Assembly (NCBI GenBank): GCA_963802355.1
Contig: CAWDIV010000016.1
Coordinates: 248,001 to 312,000, forward strand
Reading direction: 5' to 3'
DNA: 64,000 nt
Origin: SG8-41 sp963802355
GTDB lineage: Bacteria; Pseudomonadota; Gammaproteobacteria; Burkholderiales; SG8-41
Positions 11,282 to 20,824 of the stretch are shown in pieces. Both the position numbers and the translations under genes were made by a program. The notes beneath the pieces are model-generated. The model saw nothing but the letters and a program-made list of their open reading frames with translations, did not search any database and was not told the DNA's origin. Numbering within the stretch: the stretch's first letter is position 1; each line of letters begins with the position of its first letter.

Positions 11282-11875
11282 TCACTGCGTCTTCTCGTCC
11301 TTCGGAGGGCCGATAGTGATCTCCTGCGTTTCGCGGCGGGGCGCCAGCTTGAACGAGTTCAGGAACCGATTGATGTCGGAAGCGGGCATCGCGCTCTTGT
11401 TGCCGAACACGACGACCTGATAGAGACGGTTGTCGACGAGATAGAACCTGCCCCTCACGTAGGCGTCGCGATCCTTGAGCTTCCCCCAGGCGATAAACTC
11501 CATGCCGGGTATTTGTTTTCCAGCTTTATATCCGTGCCGTCTCCCTGCAGCTTGCCATCTATGCGCTTGATCCAGCCTTCGCGCAGGATGCTGAAAATCT
11601 GCCGCGGTTCCGTCGCACGAATCACCTGCTCGGGCCAGTCCGCATAGCCGACGCCGATACACGGCATCCCGGGTGCCGATCGAGTACCAGTGCGCAATGA
11701 TTTTTCCGACCGGCGTCGCGAGCTCGTGCTTCTCGACGAGCGGAGGGCCCTGACCCATGATGCGAAATCCCCCGTCGGGAATATTGAGCTCCTGCCACCC
11801 GGGATCGCTGCACGCGGCGACGAGCGCCGCGATGACGGCAAGTGACGACAGTATTCGTGTGGCGGGTCGTGACAT
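11282..11875 (-). CDS. Lipoprotein of unknown function, two frameshifts
   Basis: Starts MSRPATRILSSLAVIAALVAACSDP: a lipoprotein signal peptide with lipobox VAAC, so the product is probably anchored in the cell envelope. The middle third lies in another frame (IGVGYADWPEQVIRATEP, then REGWIKRIDGKLQGDGTD), returning near 11515 to GMEFIAWGKLKDRDAYVRG and a C-terminal RLYQVVVFGNKSAMP with FLNSFKL. The VVFG...FLNSFKL ending is common in small exported proteins of unknown role. Divergent from the kinase gene at 11958. Confidence 0.6.
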   Translation of the reverse strand: MSRPATRILSSLAVIAALVAACSDPGWQELNIPDGGFRIMGQGPPLVEKHELATPVGKIIAHWYSIGTRDAVYRRRLCGLARAGDSCDGTAADFQHPARRLDQAHRWQAAGRRHGYKAGKQIPGMEFIAWGKLKDRDAYVRGRFYLVDNRLYQVVVFGNKSAMPASDINRFLNSFKLAPRRETQEITIGPPKDEKTQ

Positions 11876-11957
11876 GGTGAGCGGGGCGCCCGGCCCGCCA
11901 AGGCGGCAAGCGCCTGCGCTATTCGTCCGGACATTTGTCATTTACCATACTTTCCGG

Positions 11958-13468
11958 ATGCCGGAAGATACCATCTATCGCAACGCGCTGCCCCTCGCGT
12001 CGAGGCTGCTCGAATATCGCCTCGAGTCGGTGCTCGGCGCGGGCGCTTTCGGCATGACGTATCTTGCTTGGGATACCCATCTCGAAAAGCACGTCGCGAT
12101 CAAGGAATACCTGCCGACCGAACTGGCGGTGCGTGCACTCGACGGGAGCGTCGTGCCCGTCACCACCGAGCACGGCTACAACTATCAGTGGGCTCTGGAC
12201 CGCTTTATCCTGGAGGCGCGCACGCTCGCCCGCTTCAGTCATCCCAACATAGTGAGGGTCAACCGTTACTTCGAGGCCAACGGCACCGGTTACATGGTGA
12301 TGGACTACGAGAAAGGGGAATCGCTGTGGCAGCTCTTGAAGCGCGCGCCCCGGCCGCAGGAGTCGCAGTTGAGAGCGATGCTCATGCCGCTGCTCGACGG
12401 GCTGGAGGCCGTCCACGAGACGGGGTTTCTGCACCGCGATATCAAGCCTTCCAACGTGTTCATCCGCGAGAACGGCATGCCGGTGCTGCTCGACTTCGGC
12501 GCCGCGCGCCAGGCCATCGGCGGTGCGACGAAGAGCCTGACCTCGATCTTGACGCCGGGCTACGCCCCACTCGAGCAGTATTCAGGCGATGGCCACCAGG
12601 GCCCTGGTCCGATATGTATGCGCTTGCCGGGGTACTGTACCGGGCCATCGTTAACGAGAACCCGCCGGATGCGGTAAGCCGCTTGCGCAGCGATGTCCTC
12701 CCAGAGAAGCTCGCTGCCGTGCGCGGCGAGGTGAGCGACGCGTTTCTCGATGCGGCAGCGTGGGCGCTCGCGCTCGACGAGAATCAGCGTCCCCGAAGCG
12801 TGCGCGAGTGGCGCCGCGCCCTGCTCGGCGAAACGCGGATACCCGCTCTCCCCGCAGCGGCGGGTCTCGCTACCACGGTGAGGCCGGACACCGCTACGGT
12901 TTACCCGTCGCAGCCGGAGGCAGCGCCGCCAGTGGAAGAGTTACCGCCGGCGCCGCGCCGCCGCGTGTCGTCACCGCGTGGGCCGGATCGGTCTTACTGG
13001 ACCTGGGCTGGTGTGGGCCTTGCCCTGCTCGCAGCAGTGGCATTGGTGGTGACGTGGAACAATCAGCGCCAGCACGACAAGACGATCCTGGCGCCGGCGA
13101 CAAGGGCGGCGGAACGGGCGCTCGAAAAGCCCAAGCTCAGGCCCAAGCCGGGCGTTCCACCGGGACAGCAGCCGCAGGTCGCTGCAGCCGTTCCGGAACG
13201 ACCGTCGCGCGAACGCGGGGACCGGCCGGGGGAGGAAAGTGCCGACGACCCGCTGCGGCGGCAAGCGGCGCAGGAGTTCCGTGGCGCGGATTCCGATGGC
13301 GATGGCTACCTATCCCAGGGTGAAGCGCGCCGTTTCCCATTAATCTCCAAGGAATTCCAGCGGGTTGACGTTGATGGTGACGGGCGAATTTCGCTGCAAG
13401 AATTTATACAGCTGCGCCGCTGGCAGGCGCAGCAGCGCGTGCAGAAACCGGGTGATTCGGTTCCCTAA
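11958..13468 (+). CDS. Serine/threonine protein kinase with C-terminal EF-hand pair, one frameshift
   Basis: Residues 20-280 form a Hanks-type kinase: LGAGAFGMTYLAWD (Gly loop), HVAIKEYLP (ATP Lys), FLHRDIKPSNVF (catalytic loop), LLDFGAAR (DFG) and TPGYAPLEQY. Near 12604 one C is missing from a CCC run; GPWSDMYAL resumes in the next frame. A single membrane span (WTWAGVGLALLAAVALVV, about residue 355) leads to a periplasmic tail with two EF-hands, DSDGDGYLSQGE and DVDGDGRISLQE, both with canonical Ca-ligand spacing. The design suggests calcium sensing coupled across the membrane to cytoplasmic phosphorylation; that is an inference. Confidence 0.88.
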
Positions 13469-13500
13469 TCACTCAATCACGGATTTGTATACACTGAATC

Positions 13501-14761
13501 ATGGCCGAGCTGGACAACCCGAACGCACTGCCTGCCGGAAGCGTGCTGCTCGAGTACCGGATCAAGTCCGTGCTGAGTGCGGGCCGCTTCGGAATCACCT
13601 ATCTCGCACACGACTCCGTCCTGCAGAAGGACATCGTATTCAAGGAGTATTTTCCGTCCGATCTGGCGCGGCGCGCGCCGGACGGCGTCGTAACGCCGGT
13701 GAGCGAAGACAGCGAAGCGAACTTTCAGAAGGGACTGGCGCAATTCGTGGTCGAAGCCCGGACGCTTGCCCGGTTCGTGCATCCGAACATCATGCGGGTC
13801 GACCGCCATTTCGAGGCGAACGGCACGGCGTATATGCTCAGAGAGTACGAGATAGGGGAATCGCTTGCGTACCAGTTTGCGCGCACACCCCAACCCGACG
13901 AAGCGACGCTCAAGGCAATATTGCGACCATTGCTCGACGGTCTGGAGGCGGTCCACGAAGCCGGCGTTCTGCACCGTGACATCAAGCCCGGCAACATCTT
14001 TTTGAGGGACGATGGTTCGCCCGTCACTGCTCGATTTCGGGGCCTCTCGGCTCGCCAGCCGCGACGCCATACAGGACATCATGTCCGTTCTCACACCGGG
14101 ATACGCGCCGCTGGAGCAATACATACGCAGTGGCCGGCAGGGACCTTGGTCGGATATCTACTCGCTCGGCGCCGTGCTCTTCTTCGCGGTGACCGGCGAG
14201 CATCCTCCGGATGCGATGAGCCGGACTCGGATGGACCATGTCGAAAAGACGCTCAACGCCGCGCGCGTTTGGTACAGCGGGCCGTTCATCGAGGCGATCC
14301 AGTGGGCGCTGATGGTGGAGGAGGACCGGCGGCCCCGCAACGTAGGCGAGTGGCGCCGCGCTCTGTTGCGTGAGGCCTCGCCTCGCGCCGGCGCAAAAGT
14401 GGAATCCAGTGCCGAACCCTACGCGACGCGGAAATACGTGTGGATAGCGCTGGGCATGGTGATTTTTTTCTTGTTCGTCGAAGGAGCCGATATTGTGAAA
14501 GAACGCGAGCATGGGCGCGCAGCTCTCCAGCCAACGGTCAGGTCCGTTGGTCGTCCGTTGCTGCCCCGCGCCGCGCCGCCGCAGGCGGTCGACGCCCCGA
14601 GCACCGGCCTCAGCCGCGAAGAGATCGCGCGGAACCTTCCGCATCTCAGGGAGAAATTCTCGGAAATCGACGCCGATCGAAACGGGCGCGTTACGACCGA
14701 GGAGCTGCAGGGTTATTGGCGGCGCGAATCACCGGCTAAACCGGTGACGACTGACCGGTAA
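13501..14761 (+). CDS. Serine/threonine protein kinase with one EF-hand, one frameshift
   Basis: A paralogue of the preceding gene: LSAGRFGITYLAHD (the first Gly of the loop is Ser), DIVFKEYFP, VLHRDIKPGNIF, then after a frame change near 14015 LLDFGASR, TPGYAPLEQY and GPWSDIYSLGAVLF. A membrane span (WIALGMVIFFLFVEGADIV) is followed by a tail containing one EF-hand-like loop, DADRNGRVTTEE. It lies 32 bases after the first kinase gene on the same strand, so the pair probably arose by duplication and is co-transcribed. Confidence 0.87.
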
Positions 14762-14798
14762 CCGGTTGGAAAACCTGTTTCAATAGGAGAGGGCGACG

Positions 14799-15668
14799 AT
14801 GGGACTTCGGCTGGAGTTCAACCTGGTGCTGCTGCTGGTGTTCGCGCTGGGCCTGGGCGTCACCGGCTATCTCTCGCACGAGCTGCTGCACAAGAACGCG
14901 CAGGACGAAGTGCTGCGCAATGCCGGAGTGATGATGGAGGCGGCGCTATCCATGCGCGGCTACACCAACACCCAGATCCGCCCGTTGATCCCGTACAGCG
15001 CGGACATCTTCCATCCGCAAAGCGTACCGGCGTATTCGGCGACGGAAATCATGAACTCGCTGCGCAAGAAGTACGAGGACTATTCGTACAAGGAGGCAAC
15101 GTTGAACCCCACCAACCCGCGCAACAAGGCGGTGGAATGGGAATCGGATATCGTGAACGCGTTTCGCAACAATCCCGAACGCGGCGAGATCAGCGGCATA
15201 CGCAAAACCCCGACCGGGCAATCGCTCTATCTGGCGCGTCCGTTACAGATCAAGGACGAGGCGTGCCTCGCCTGCCACACCACGGCGGCAGAGGCGCCGC
15301 CCGCGATGGTCAAGATCTACGGCCCCAACAACGGCTTCGGCTGGAAGCACATGGAAGTGATCGGCGCGCAGATCGTTTCAGTGCCGATGTCGCTGCCGGT
15401 CAAGAACGCGAATCGCGCGTTCTTGACCTTCATGGGATCGCTTACCGCGGTATTCGTCGTGCTCTTCGTCATCCTCAACGTGATGATGAGCGCGCTGATC
15501 GTGCGCCCGATCACCCGGATGTCGAAGGCGGCCGACGAGATCAGCACCGGCAACATGAAGATCCCCGAGTTCAGCGAAGCGGGCAGGAACGAGGTGTCGC
15601 TGCTCGCCAAGTCGTTCAACCGGATGCGACGCAGCTTGGAAAAGGCCATCGAGCTCATTGAAAAATAA
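14799..15668 (+). CDS. Membrane DUF3365 (Tll0287-like) haem sensor with HAMP domain
   Basis: A 289-residue protein. Span 1 at residues 7-27; periplasmic domain 28-205 of the DUF3365/Tll0287-like type with one c-type haem motif, CLACH (about residue 152); span 2 around 207-232; then a HAMP domain (VRPITRMSKAADEISTGNM) ending in a short coiled coil. There is no kinase or methyl-accepting domain, so the signal must pass to a partner. It sits between kinase genes on the same strand, 38 bases after the second, and a redox or gas input to that kinase system is plausible. Confidence 0.85.
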   Translation: MGLRLEFNLVLLLVFALGLGVTGYLSHELLHKNAQDEVLRNAGVMMEAALSMRGYTNTQIRPLIPYSADIFHPQSVPAYSATEIMNSLRKKYEDYSYKEATLNPTNPRNKAVEWESDIVNAFRNNPERGEISGIRKTPTGQSLYLARPLQIKDEACLACHTTAAEAPPAMVKIYGPNNGFGWKHMEVIGAQIVSVPMSLPVKNANRAFLTFMGSLTAVFVVLFVILNVMMSALIVRPITRMSKAADEISTGNMKIPEFSEAGRNEVSLLAKSFNRMRRSLEKAIELIEK

Positions 15669-15674
15669 GAAGAA

Positions 15675-15765
15675 CCTTTAACCGCGAAGGGCACAAAGAA
15701 AGAAAGAAGATTGAAACGGTTCTATTAAGTGATACCTTTGTGTCTTTTGTATCCTTTGTGGTTCG
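15675..15765. repeat. Imperfect inverted repeat of the AACCGCGAAGG...CACAAAG type
   Basis: AACCGCGAAGGGCACAAAG is mirrored by CTTTGTGTC...CCTTTGTGGTT 45 bases later. This dispersed intergenic repeat type is common in environmental proteobacteria. It lies in the gap between the haem sensor and the third kinase. Confidence 0.5.
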
Positions 15766-15777
15766 AGATCCCGGGTG

Positions 15778-17202
15778 ATGCCCGACGCTGAAGTTGCGAA
15801 CGCACTGCCGCGCGGGTACGCGCTGCACGAGTACCGCATCGATTCCCTGCTCGGGGCGGGCGGTTTCGGCCTCACCTATCTCGCGACCGACGCGAACTTG
15901 AATCTCAAGGTTGCGCTCAAGGAGTATCTGCCGGGCGACTTCGCCGCCCGCGGCGAAGACCGCACGGTGCAGCCGAAGGCTACGTCCACGGCCGAGTCCT
16001 ACAAGTGGGGCTTGCAGCGTTTCATGGCCGAGGCCCGCACTCTCGCTTCCTTCCGGCACCCCAGCATCGTGCGCGTGATGCGCTTTTTCGAGGCGAACCG
16101 CACCGGCTACATGGTGATGGAGTTCGTGGAAGGGAAGCCGCTCACGGAATGGGTCGAGTCGCAGCGCCCGCTGGCGCAGCAGACGCTGCTCGGCATCGCC
16201 GGCCCGCTGCTCGATGGTCTGGAGGTCATACATAAGGCGGGCTATCTCCACCGCGACGTCAAGCCCGCCAACGTATTCATACGCGACGACGGCTCTCCGG
16301 TGCTTCTCGACTTCGGGTCGGCGCGACTGCTGACGGGCGGCGATCAGACGCTGACCGCAGTGGTTTCCCCGGGTTATGCGCCTTTCGAGCAGTACCACAC
16401 GCACGGCAAGCAAGGTCCGTGGAGCGACATCTACGCGTTGGGCGGCGTGATGTATTGGATGATCACAGGAAACAGGCCGGTCGAGGCCGCGGCGCGCGTT
16501 AGAACGGACATCATGCCGCCCGCGGCGCGCGTAGACAACGCGGCGCTCTATACCGCCGAGTTTCTGGATGCCATTGATTGGGCGATGAAGCCGCACGAGG
16601 AAGAACGGCCGCAAAGCATCGCCGAGTTCAGGCGCGCCTTCCTGGGCGTGGCTGCCCAGGCGAGGCCGGCGGACCGCACCGTGCCGCAGGCCGCCGCTCC
16701 TGCAAGGCCCGTCGACGCAAGCGGCATTGGCGGAACTCCCGGTGTCGCCCTCGACCGCGAGCGGGTGAAGCGAATCGAGGTCGAGCTGTCGCGTCGCATC
16801 GGCCCGATCGCGGCGGTGGTGGTGCGCAACGCCGCCAAGTCGGCCGTATCGATTCCGGCTCTCGCGGAGGCGGTCGCCGGTGACATCGCCGACGAGACGG
16901 AGCGCTCCTTGTTCCTCAAGAAATTCGTCGACGACGATGCCGTCACGAAACCGAGCGGCGTTGCGTCGCAACGCTTAGCCGATGCTTCAGTCTCGCAGAA
17001 ATTCGGTGCCGACACGTTGCAGAAGGCTGAAACGCAGCTCGCGCAGTATATCGGTGCGATCGCCAGGGTGGTGGTAAGGCGCGCGGCCGCGAAGGCGCGC
17101 GACGAGGCGGAGCTCTATCTCCTCATCGCCGACGAAATCAAGGATCCCACCGAACGCAAGGCCTTCATCCGCAAGGCGGTTTCAATCTCGTACCGCCGGT
17201 GA
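15778..17202 (+). CDS. Serine/threonine protein kinase with duplicated C-terminal helical repeat
   Basis: A complete 474-residue protein with no frameshift: LGAGGFGLTYLATD, KVALKEYLP, YLHRDVKPANVF, LLDFGSAR, GYAPFEQY, GPWSDIYALGG. After the kinase (to about residue 290) and a Pro/Ala linker comes a 45-50 residue unit twice: IEVELSRRIGPIAAVVVRNA ... DETERSLFLKKF and AETQLAQYIGAIARVVVRRA ... DPTERKAFIRKA. Similar units occur at the C-termini of other kinase or FHA proteins. There is no membrane span or EF-hand, unlike the two sister kinases, so it is probably cytoplasmic. Confidence 0.9.
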   Translation: MPDAEVANALPRGYALHEYRIDSLLGAGGFGLTYLATDANLNLKVALKEYLPGDFAARGEDRTVQPKATSTAESYKWGLQRFMAEARTLASFRHPSIVRVMRFFEANRTGYMVMEFVEGKPLTEWVESQRPLAQQTLLGIAGPLLDGLEVIHKAGYLHRDVKPANVFIRDDGSPVLLDFGSARLLTGGDQTLTAVVSPGYAPFEQYHTHGKQGPWSDIYALGGVMYWMITGNRPVEAAARVRTDIMPPAARVDNAALYTAEFLDAIDWAMKPHEEERPQSIAEFRRAFLGVAAQARPADRTVPQAAAPARPVDASGIGGTPGVALDRERVKRIEVELSRRIGPIAAVVVRNAAKSAVSIPALAEAVAGDIADETERSLFLKKFVDDDAVTKPSGVASQRLADASVSQKFGADTLQKAETQLAQYIGAIARVVVRRAAAKARDEAELYLLIADEIKDPTERKAFIRKAVSISYRR

Positions 17203-17312
17203 GCCGTGCCTGACCGCGATGTCGAGCGGGCATGGCACACGTAACTCAGCATACTCAAGAGGCAAAGGGCGCCCGTGAAAGTAGAGCGCTCCCAACCCTC
17301 AGCGGAGGCAAC

Positions 17313-17732
17313 ATGAACGCGCCAGCCTTGCGTGGTTGCTTGTTCTCCAGCGTCGTCGCCGCGCTTAGCGCGCTCGCCTGCTCTCCGACGTTTTCACAAT
17401 CCTATCCGACAAAGCCAATCGAGCTGGTTCATGCCGACCGGCGCTTGCCGCACATACCGGACGTGCCGACGCTGCAAGAGGCCGGCTACGCAATCCAGGC
17501 CGGAACGATACGCGGATTCACGTTTCCCGCCGCGGTGCCGAAAGAGGCCGTGACCATCATGGAGGCCGCGCTCGAGCGCGCCCATAAGTCGCCGTTCTGG
17601 AAGGAACATGCGGCGCGCAACATGTACCAGGACATCTACCTGGGCAGCGCCGAGTTCTCGCGATTCCTCGTCAAGCGTCTGGCCGAGTACAAGGATTTTT
17701 ACGATGCGGTGGGGCTTGGCGGCAAGCCCTGA
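17313..17732 (+). pseudogene. TctC/Bug solute-binding protein gene with a large internal in-frame deletion
   Basis: The 139-residue reading frame starts with an intact signal peptide (MNAPALRGCLFSSVVAALS) and the conserved YPTKPIELV of the mature N-terminus. It then jumps directly to RRLPHIPDVPTLQEAGY, normally some 170-180 residues later, and continues to the usual C-terminus (EYKDFYDAVGLGGKP). Both lobes of the binding fold are therefore missing most of their core, and the product cannot bind ligand normally. Its last 34 bases overlap the convergent hydrolase gene. Confidence 0.75.
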
Positions 17733-18589
17733 GCCAGCAAAAAGTCCTTCACCGCCTTGATCTGGTCGTCCGCCATGAGCATGGGCGCGTGACCGACGCC
17801 TTCGAATTCCACGAGACTAGGTTGCGGGCCGCGCCGGGACATCACGGTCGCCGTCTCTTTGAGCAGCAGGTCCGACTGCGCGCCGCGCAGCAGCAATGTG
17901 GGGCAGGTGATCGCGTCCCAATACGGCCAGAGGTCAACGTCCGCGAGCGGCGATTGCTGCAACGGTAAGCCGATGCCGGGATCGTAATTCATGCCCCAGG
18001 AGCCATCCGGGTGCTGCTTCGCGTTGTGAACGGTGAGATGACGCCACTGTTCGTTGGTAAGCGGACCGAACGAGGCCGACACGAAGCGCACGTAGGCTTC
18101 CACCTCTTCCAGCGTCCGGTAGCGGGGATCCTTGCCGACGTAGGTGGCAAGTCGCTCGAGCGCGGCTTTCGGGATCCACGGTCCGACGTCGTTCAGCACG
18201 AGTCTTGCGATCGGTGTATTCGGGCGAGAGGCGAGAAGCATGCCGATGATACCGCCCATGGAAGTCCCCACCCAGTGAACCTGACGGGCAGAGCCGCTCG
18301 TGGATGCCGTCACCCGAGCGATCAAGGCCGTCATGTCGGCGCAATACTGGGGATAGGAGTATTCCTCTTTGGCCTGCACCCAGTCGCTCTTGCCGCGCCC
18401 CACGACATCCGGACATACGACGCGCAATTCCGGCTGCAGCGCCTGGGCCAGCGTGTCGAAATCGCGGCCGTTGCGGGTGAGCCCGTGGACGCATACGACT
18501 ACGCGCTCGGCGGCGGGATCGCCCCATTCCACGTAGTGCATGCGGTGGAAACCCTTGGTGCCGAGGCAGAGGACAGCATCACTTCTCAT
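17699..18589 (-). CDS. Alpha/beta-hydrolase
   Basis: A 296-residue protein with the alpha/beta-hydrolase core: VVVCVHGLTRNGRDF (oxyanion HG), VVCPDVVGRGKSD, the nucleophile elbow GTSMGG, LNDVGPWI, CPTLLLRGAQSDLL (acid region) and the C-terminal His in VEFEGVGHAP. Length and motifs fit the family of small carboxylic-ester or C-C hydrolases. No signal peptide, so cytoplasmic. The substrate is unknown. It ends inside the 3' end of the convergent tctC remnant. Confidence 0.88.
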   Translation of the reverse strand: MRSDAVLCLGTKGFHRMHYVEWGDPAAERVVVCVHGLTRNGRDFDTLAQALQPELRVVCPDVVGRGKSDWVQAKEEYSYPQYCADMTALIARVTASTSGSARQVHWVGTSMGGIIGMLLASRPNTPIARLVLNDVGPWIPKAALERLATYVGKDPRYRTLEEVEAYVRFVSASFGPLTNEQWRHLTVHNAKQHPDGSWGMNYDPGIGLPLQQSPLADVDLWPYWDAITCPTLLLRGAQSDLLLKETATVMSRRGPQPSLVEFEGVGHAPMLMADDQIKAVKDFLLAQGLPPSPTAS

Positions 18590-18668
18590 GTCTTGGATCT
18601 CTTGCGGCGCACCTTTGGTTGTTCACGCTTCAGCGGTCTCGCAGCAGTTTACCGCCTCTGTGTAGCTC

Positions 18669-19568
18669 TCACAGCATGATCAGTCCCGCGCTGCCGGTGC
18701 CGAGAAAGATGATGAGGTGCACCCAGCTCCAGAGCCGGTAGCGCGAGCCCAGCTTGTCGGGAAGCTCGTTGGCGAGCAGGAACAGGCGCCCGTCGCGCGG
18801 CCTGACCAGGAGATGAACGCCTTCCACCAAGCCCGATTGCATTTCCGCATGGTGCTTGCGGACTTCGCGCTGTGCCTGCAGCCGGGCCAGTTCCCATTCC
18901 TTGAGGTCTATCCGGCCGTCCCGGTCGAAGTCGAAACGCTCGCGCAGCCGTGTCGGGTCCTTCTTCCACTCCGCGAGCAAAGCGCTCACGTCACCGCGTT
19001 CGTCCCGCGCCGAGACCGGATTTGCGGTAGACGTGCTGAATTCCCCGATGGCGTAGAGGATGCTGGCAGGCAGCAACAGGCACTCGGTGTAGCGGTGGCT
19101 TCCTTGTTCCCATGACTTGTAGTCGCAAGTGAGGACCTCCGCACCCTCGGGCGAAATGACGCACTGGCCGGTGTCGTCCACCAGGAGGAAGTGCTCTACG
19201 CTCTTTCCGCTGTCGACGGTGCGCCACTTGTTGTCCGACGTTCGTTCCTCTACCTGAAACGAGTACCAACAGCAGGGCTGGCTGCTGAGCTTGGACCGGA
19301 CCGCTTCGCCCGCAATCATTTCCGCACGGCCAAAAAGCTCCACGTAACCCTGCGCGGCGGAGGCGATCTTGGACGTAGGCAGATCGTGGATCTGGCGATA
19401 GCGCCGGTAGTTCGCGGCCCATGCGCAGAAACTCACCGCCGCCATGGCGAACAGGGCATAGGGCCAGACTTCCCGGGACTCGGCTTCGAACGCGACAAAA
19501 AGGATAGCCAGGTGGATGGCGCCCGAGAGCCATCCTGGCTGGTGCAGCCGCGTCGATTTCTTGATCAT
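18669..19568 (-). CDS. GIDE-domain membrane protein with EF-hand
   Basis: A 299-residue protein with two N-terminal spans (about 15-55), a GIDE (MULAN-like) domain at 60-175 (GYVELFGRAEMIAGE, CCWYSFQVEER, FLLVDDTGQCVISPEGAEV), an EF-hand loop DFDRDGRIDLKE near residue 215, and a C-terminal span (WVHLIIFLGTGSAGLIML). GIDE proteins are regularly encoded next to LemA in bacteria, as here (17-base gap, same strand). Their role is unclear; an envelope-stress function is often assumed. The EF-hand is an extra, recalling the nearby kinases. Confidence 0.82.
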   Translation of the reverse strand: MIKKSTRLHQPGWLSGAIHLAILFVAFEAESREVWPYALFAMAAVSFCAWAANYRRYRQIHDLPTSKIASAAQGYVELFGRAEMIAGEAVRSKLSSQPCCWYSFQVEERTSDNKWRTVDSGKSVEHFLLVDDTGQCVISPEGAEVLTCDYKSWEQGSHRYTECLLLPASILYAIGEFSTSTANPVSARDERGDVSALLAEWKKDPTRLRERFDFDRDGRIDLKEWELARLQAQREVRKHHAEMQSGLVEGVHLLVRPRDGRLFLLANELPDKLGSRYRLWSWVHLIIFLGTGSAGLIML

Positions 19569-19585
19569 ACGATCTCATGCGGTAA

Positions 19586-20162
19586 TCAGGACCCGAAGAG
19601 CTTTTTCACATCGACGTCCGCCTTCTCCTCGGCCTCGAATTCGAGCAGCTGCGCGGGCTTGAAATTGAACATGCCTGCAACCATGCTGTCGGGGAATTGC
19701 TCGATGCGGACGTTGTTGACGTTTACCGATTCGTTGTAGAACTCCCGGCGGTCGGCAATCGCGTTCTCGAGGCTCGAGATGCGGCTTTGCAATTGCTGGA
19801 ACGTCTGGTTGGTCTTGAGATCGGGATAGGCTTCCGCCAGCGCGAAAAGGTTGCCGAGCGTCGCGCGCAATGTTCCCTCGGCCTGGCCCAGCGCGCCGAT
19901 GTTCTGCTGCTCGCGCGCGGTAAACACCTTGGATCTCGCCTCCATGACCCTGGTGAGCGTGTCTTGCTCGAACTTCATGTACTGCTTGCAGGTCTCGACC
20001 AGTTTGGGCAGCTCGTCGTGGCGCTGCTTGAGCAGCACGTCGATGTTGGCCCAGGCCTTGGTGACGTTGTGCTTGATCTGGACGAGATTGTTGTAAAGCA
20101 TGATGGCATAGACGACCACCACTACCAGCACGCCCAGGTACGATGATGGTTCCGATGCCCAT
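19586..20162 (-). CDS. lemA: LemA family membrane protein
   Basis: LemA hallmark sequence: an N-terminal span (VLVVVVVYAIMLYNNLV), then helical cytoplasmic or periplasmic bundle with KAWANIDVLLKQRHDELPKL, LGQAEGTLRATLGNLFALAEAYPDLK and the ending EFEAEEKADVDVKKLFG. The usual N-terminus MGIGTIIV(L)GVLVV is recovered only if one extra base near 20135 is removed, so I place the start at 20162; ATG at 20131 would give a truncated leader. Upstream partner of the GIDE gene in a two-gene unit. Confidence 0.9.
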
Positions 20163-20218
20163 AGCCCCTCCCCGAGAGCGGATGACTCCGGGGATTCTAT
20201 CTCAGGGAAGGTCTTTCG

Positions 20219-20302
20219 GATGCAGCGTCCCAGATGAAGCGTCTCAGATGGAGCGTCTCAGGTGAAGCGTCTCAGATGAAGCGTCTCAGATGAAGCGTCA
20301 CC
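20219..20302. repeat. Six tandem copies of a 14-bp unit
   Basis: The unit GATGAAGCGTCTCA is repeated six times with 0-3 changes per copy over exactly 84 bp, without spacers. It lies just upstream of lemA. Fourteen is not a multiple of three, so it is not a coding repeat. Confidence 0.85.
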
Positions 20303-20303
20303 T

Positions 20304-20337
20304 GAGGGATGAAGGATGAAGGATGAGGGATGAGGGA
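20304..20337. repeat. Five tandem copies of GAGGGAT/GAAGGAT
   Basis: A 7-bp microsatellite directly follows the 14-bp array. The same heptamer is found at three other intergenic places in the window. Confidence 0.75.
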
Positions 20338-20824
20338 AAAACCCTGTGACGAGCGTCCCAGATGAGGCATCAGCAGTACCTAGTCGCGGCTTGATCTTAC
20401 TTGTGCGGTTGCGGCCCGACACAGACGTTTAGGCAAACGAGTCTGGCTCCCTAAAATGCTCAACGTCCCGAATAAGGCGCGCTGAAGGCAGCGCGCGGCG
20501 CTGCTTCGTTGGCGTCGCTCTCGATTCGGCTGTTAGGCCGCGGACAGGGGAATTCAATTCGCGTGCTCGAAAATTGGCCCGTGCATTTGACCTTGGGGCC
20601 CCTGAGAGCCGCCGAGCAGCGGAGATCAGTCCGGGGTTTCGGTCGAGCACTGTCGAACCAGAGTGTCGGCGTTCGAGTGACGAAGGAACCGTCCACGACC
20701 ATGCCGTCGGAGAGGAAATGGTAAGTGAGTTGCGCAGACCGCCGGACTGGTCGAGCAGCGCACGGGACCGCTACGAGTTTACGAGGTGGCGGCGGCGAAC
20801 CGGGGATTGTACGAGTCAAGGACA

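Larger units (their letters stand above)
20163..20824. other. Repeat-rich intergenic stretch beside the IS element
   Basis: Holds the two tandem repeats listed next. From about 20380 to the IS end, short opposing open frames exist (one of 124 codons at 20460-20834, minus strand), but none shows a recognisable family or ribosome binding site. It may be a remnant of an older mobile element. Confidence 0.4.

Noticed and set aside
15655..16971. Long minus-strand frame opposite the third kinase
   Set aside because: It is the complement of a well-conserved kinase gene, and such mirror frames are common in G+C-rich DNA.
20219..20302. CRISPR array
   Set aside because: The 14-bp units are contiguous with no spacers, and no cas genes are present.
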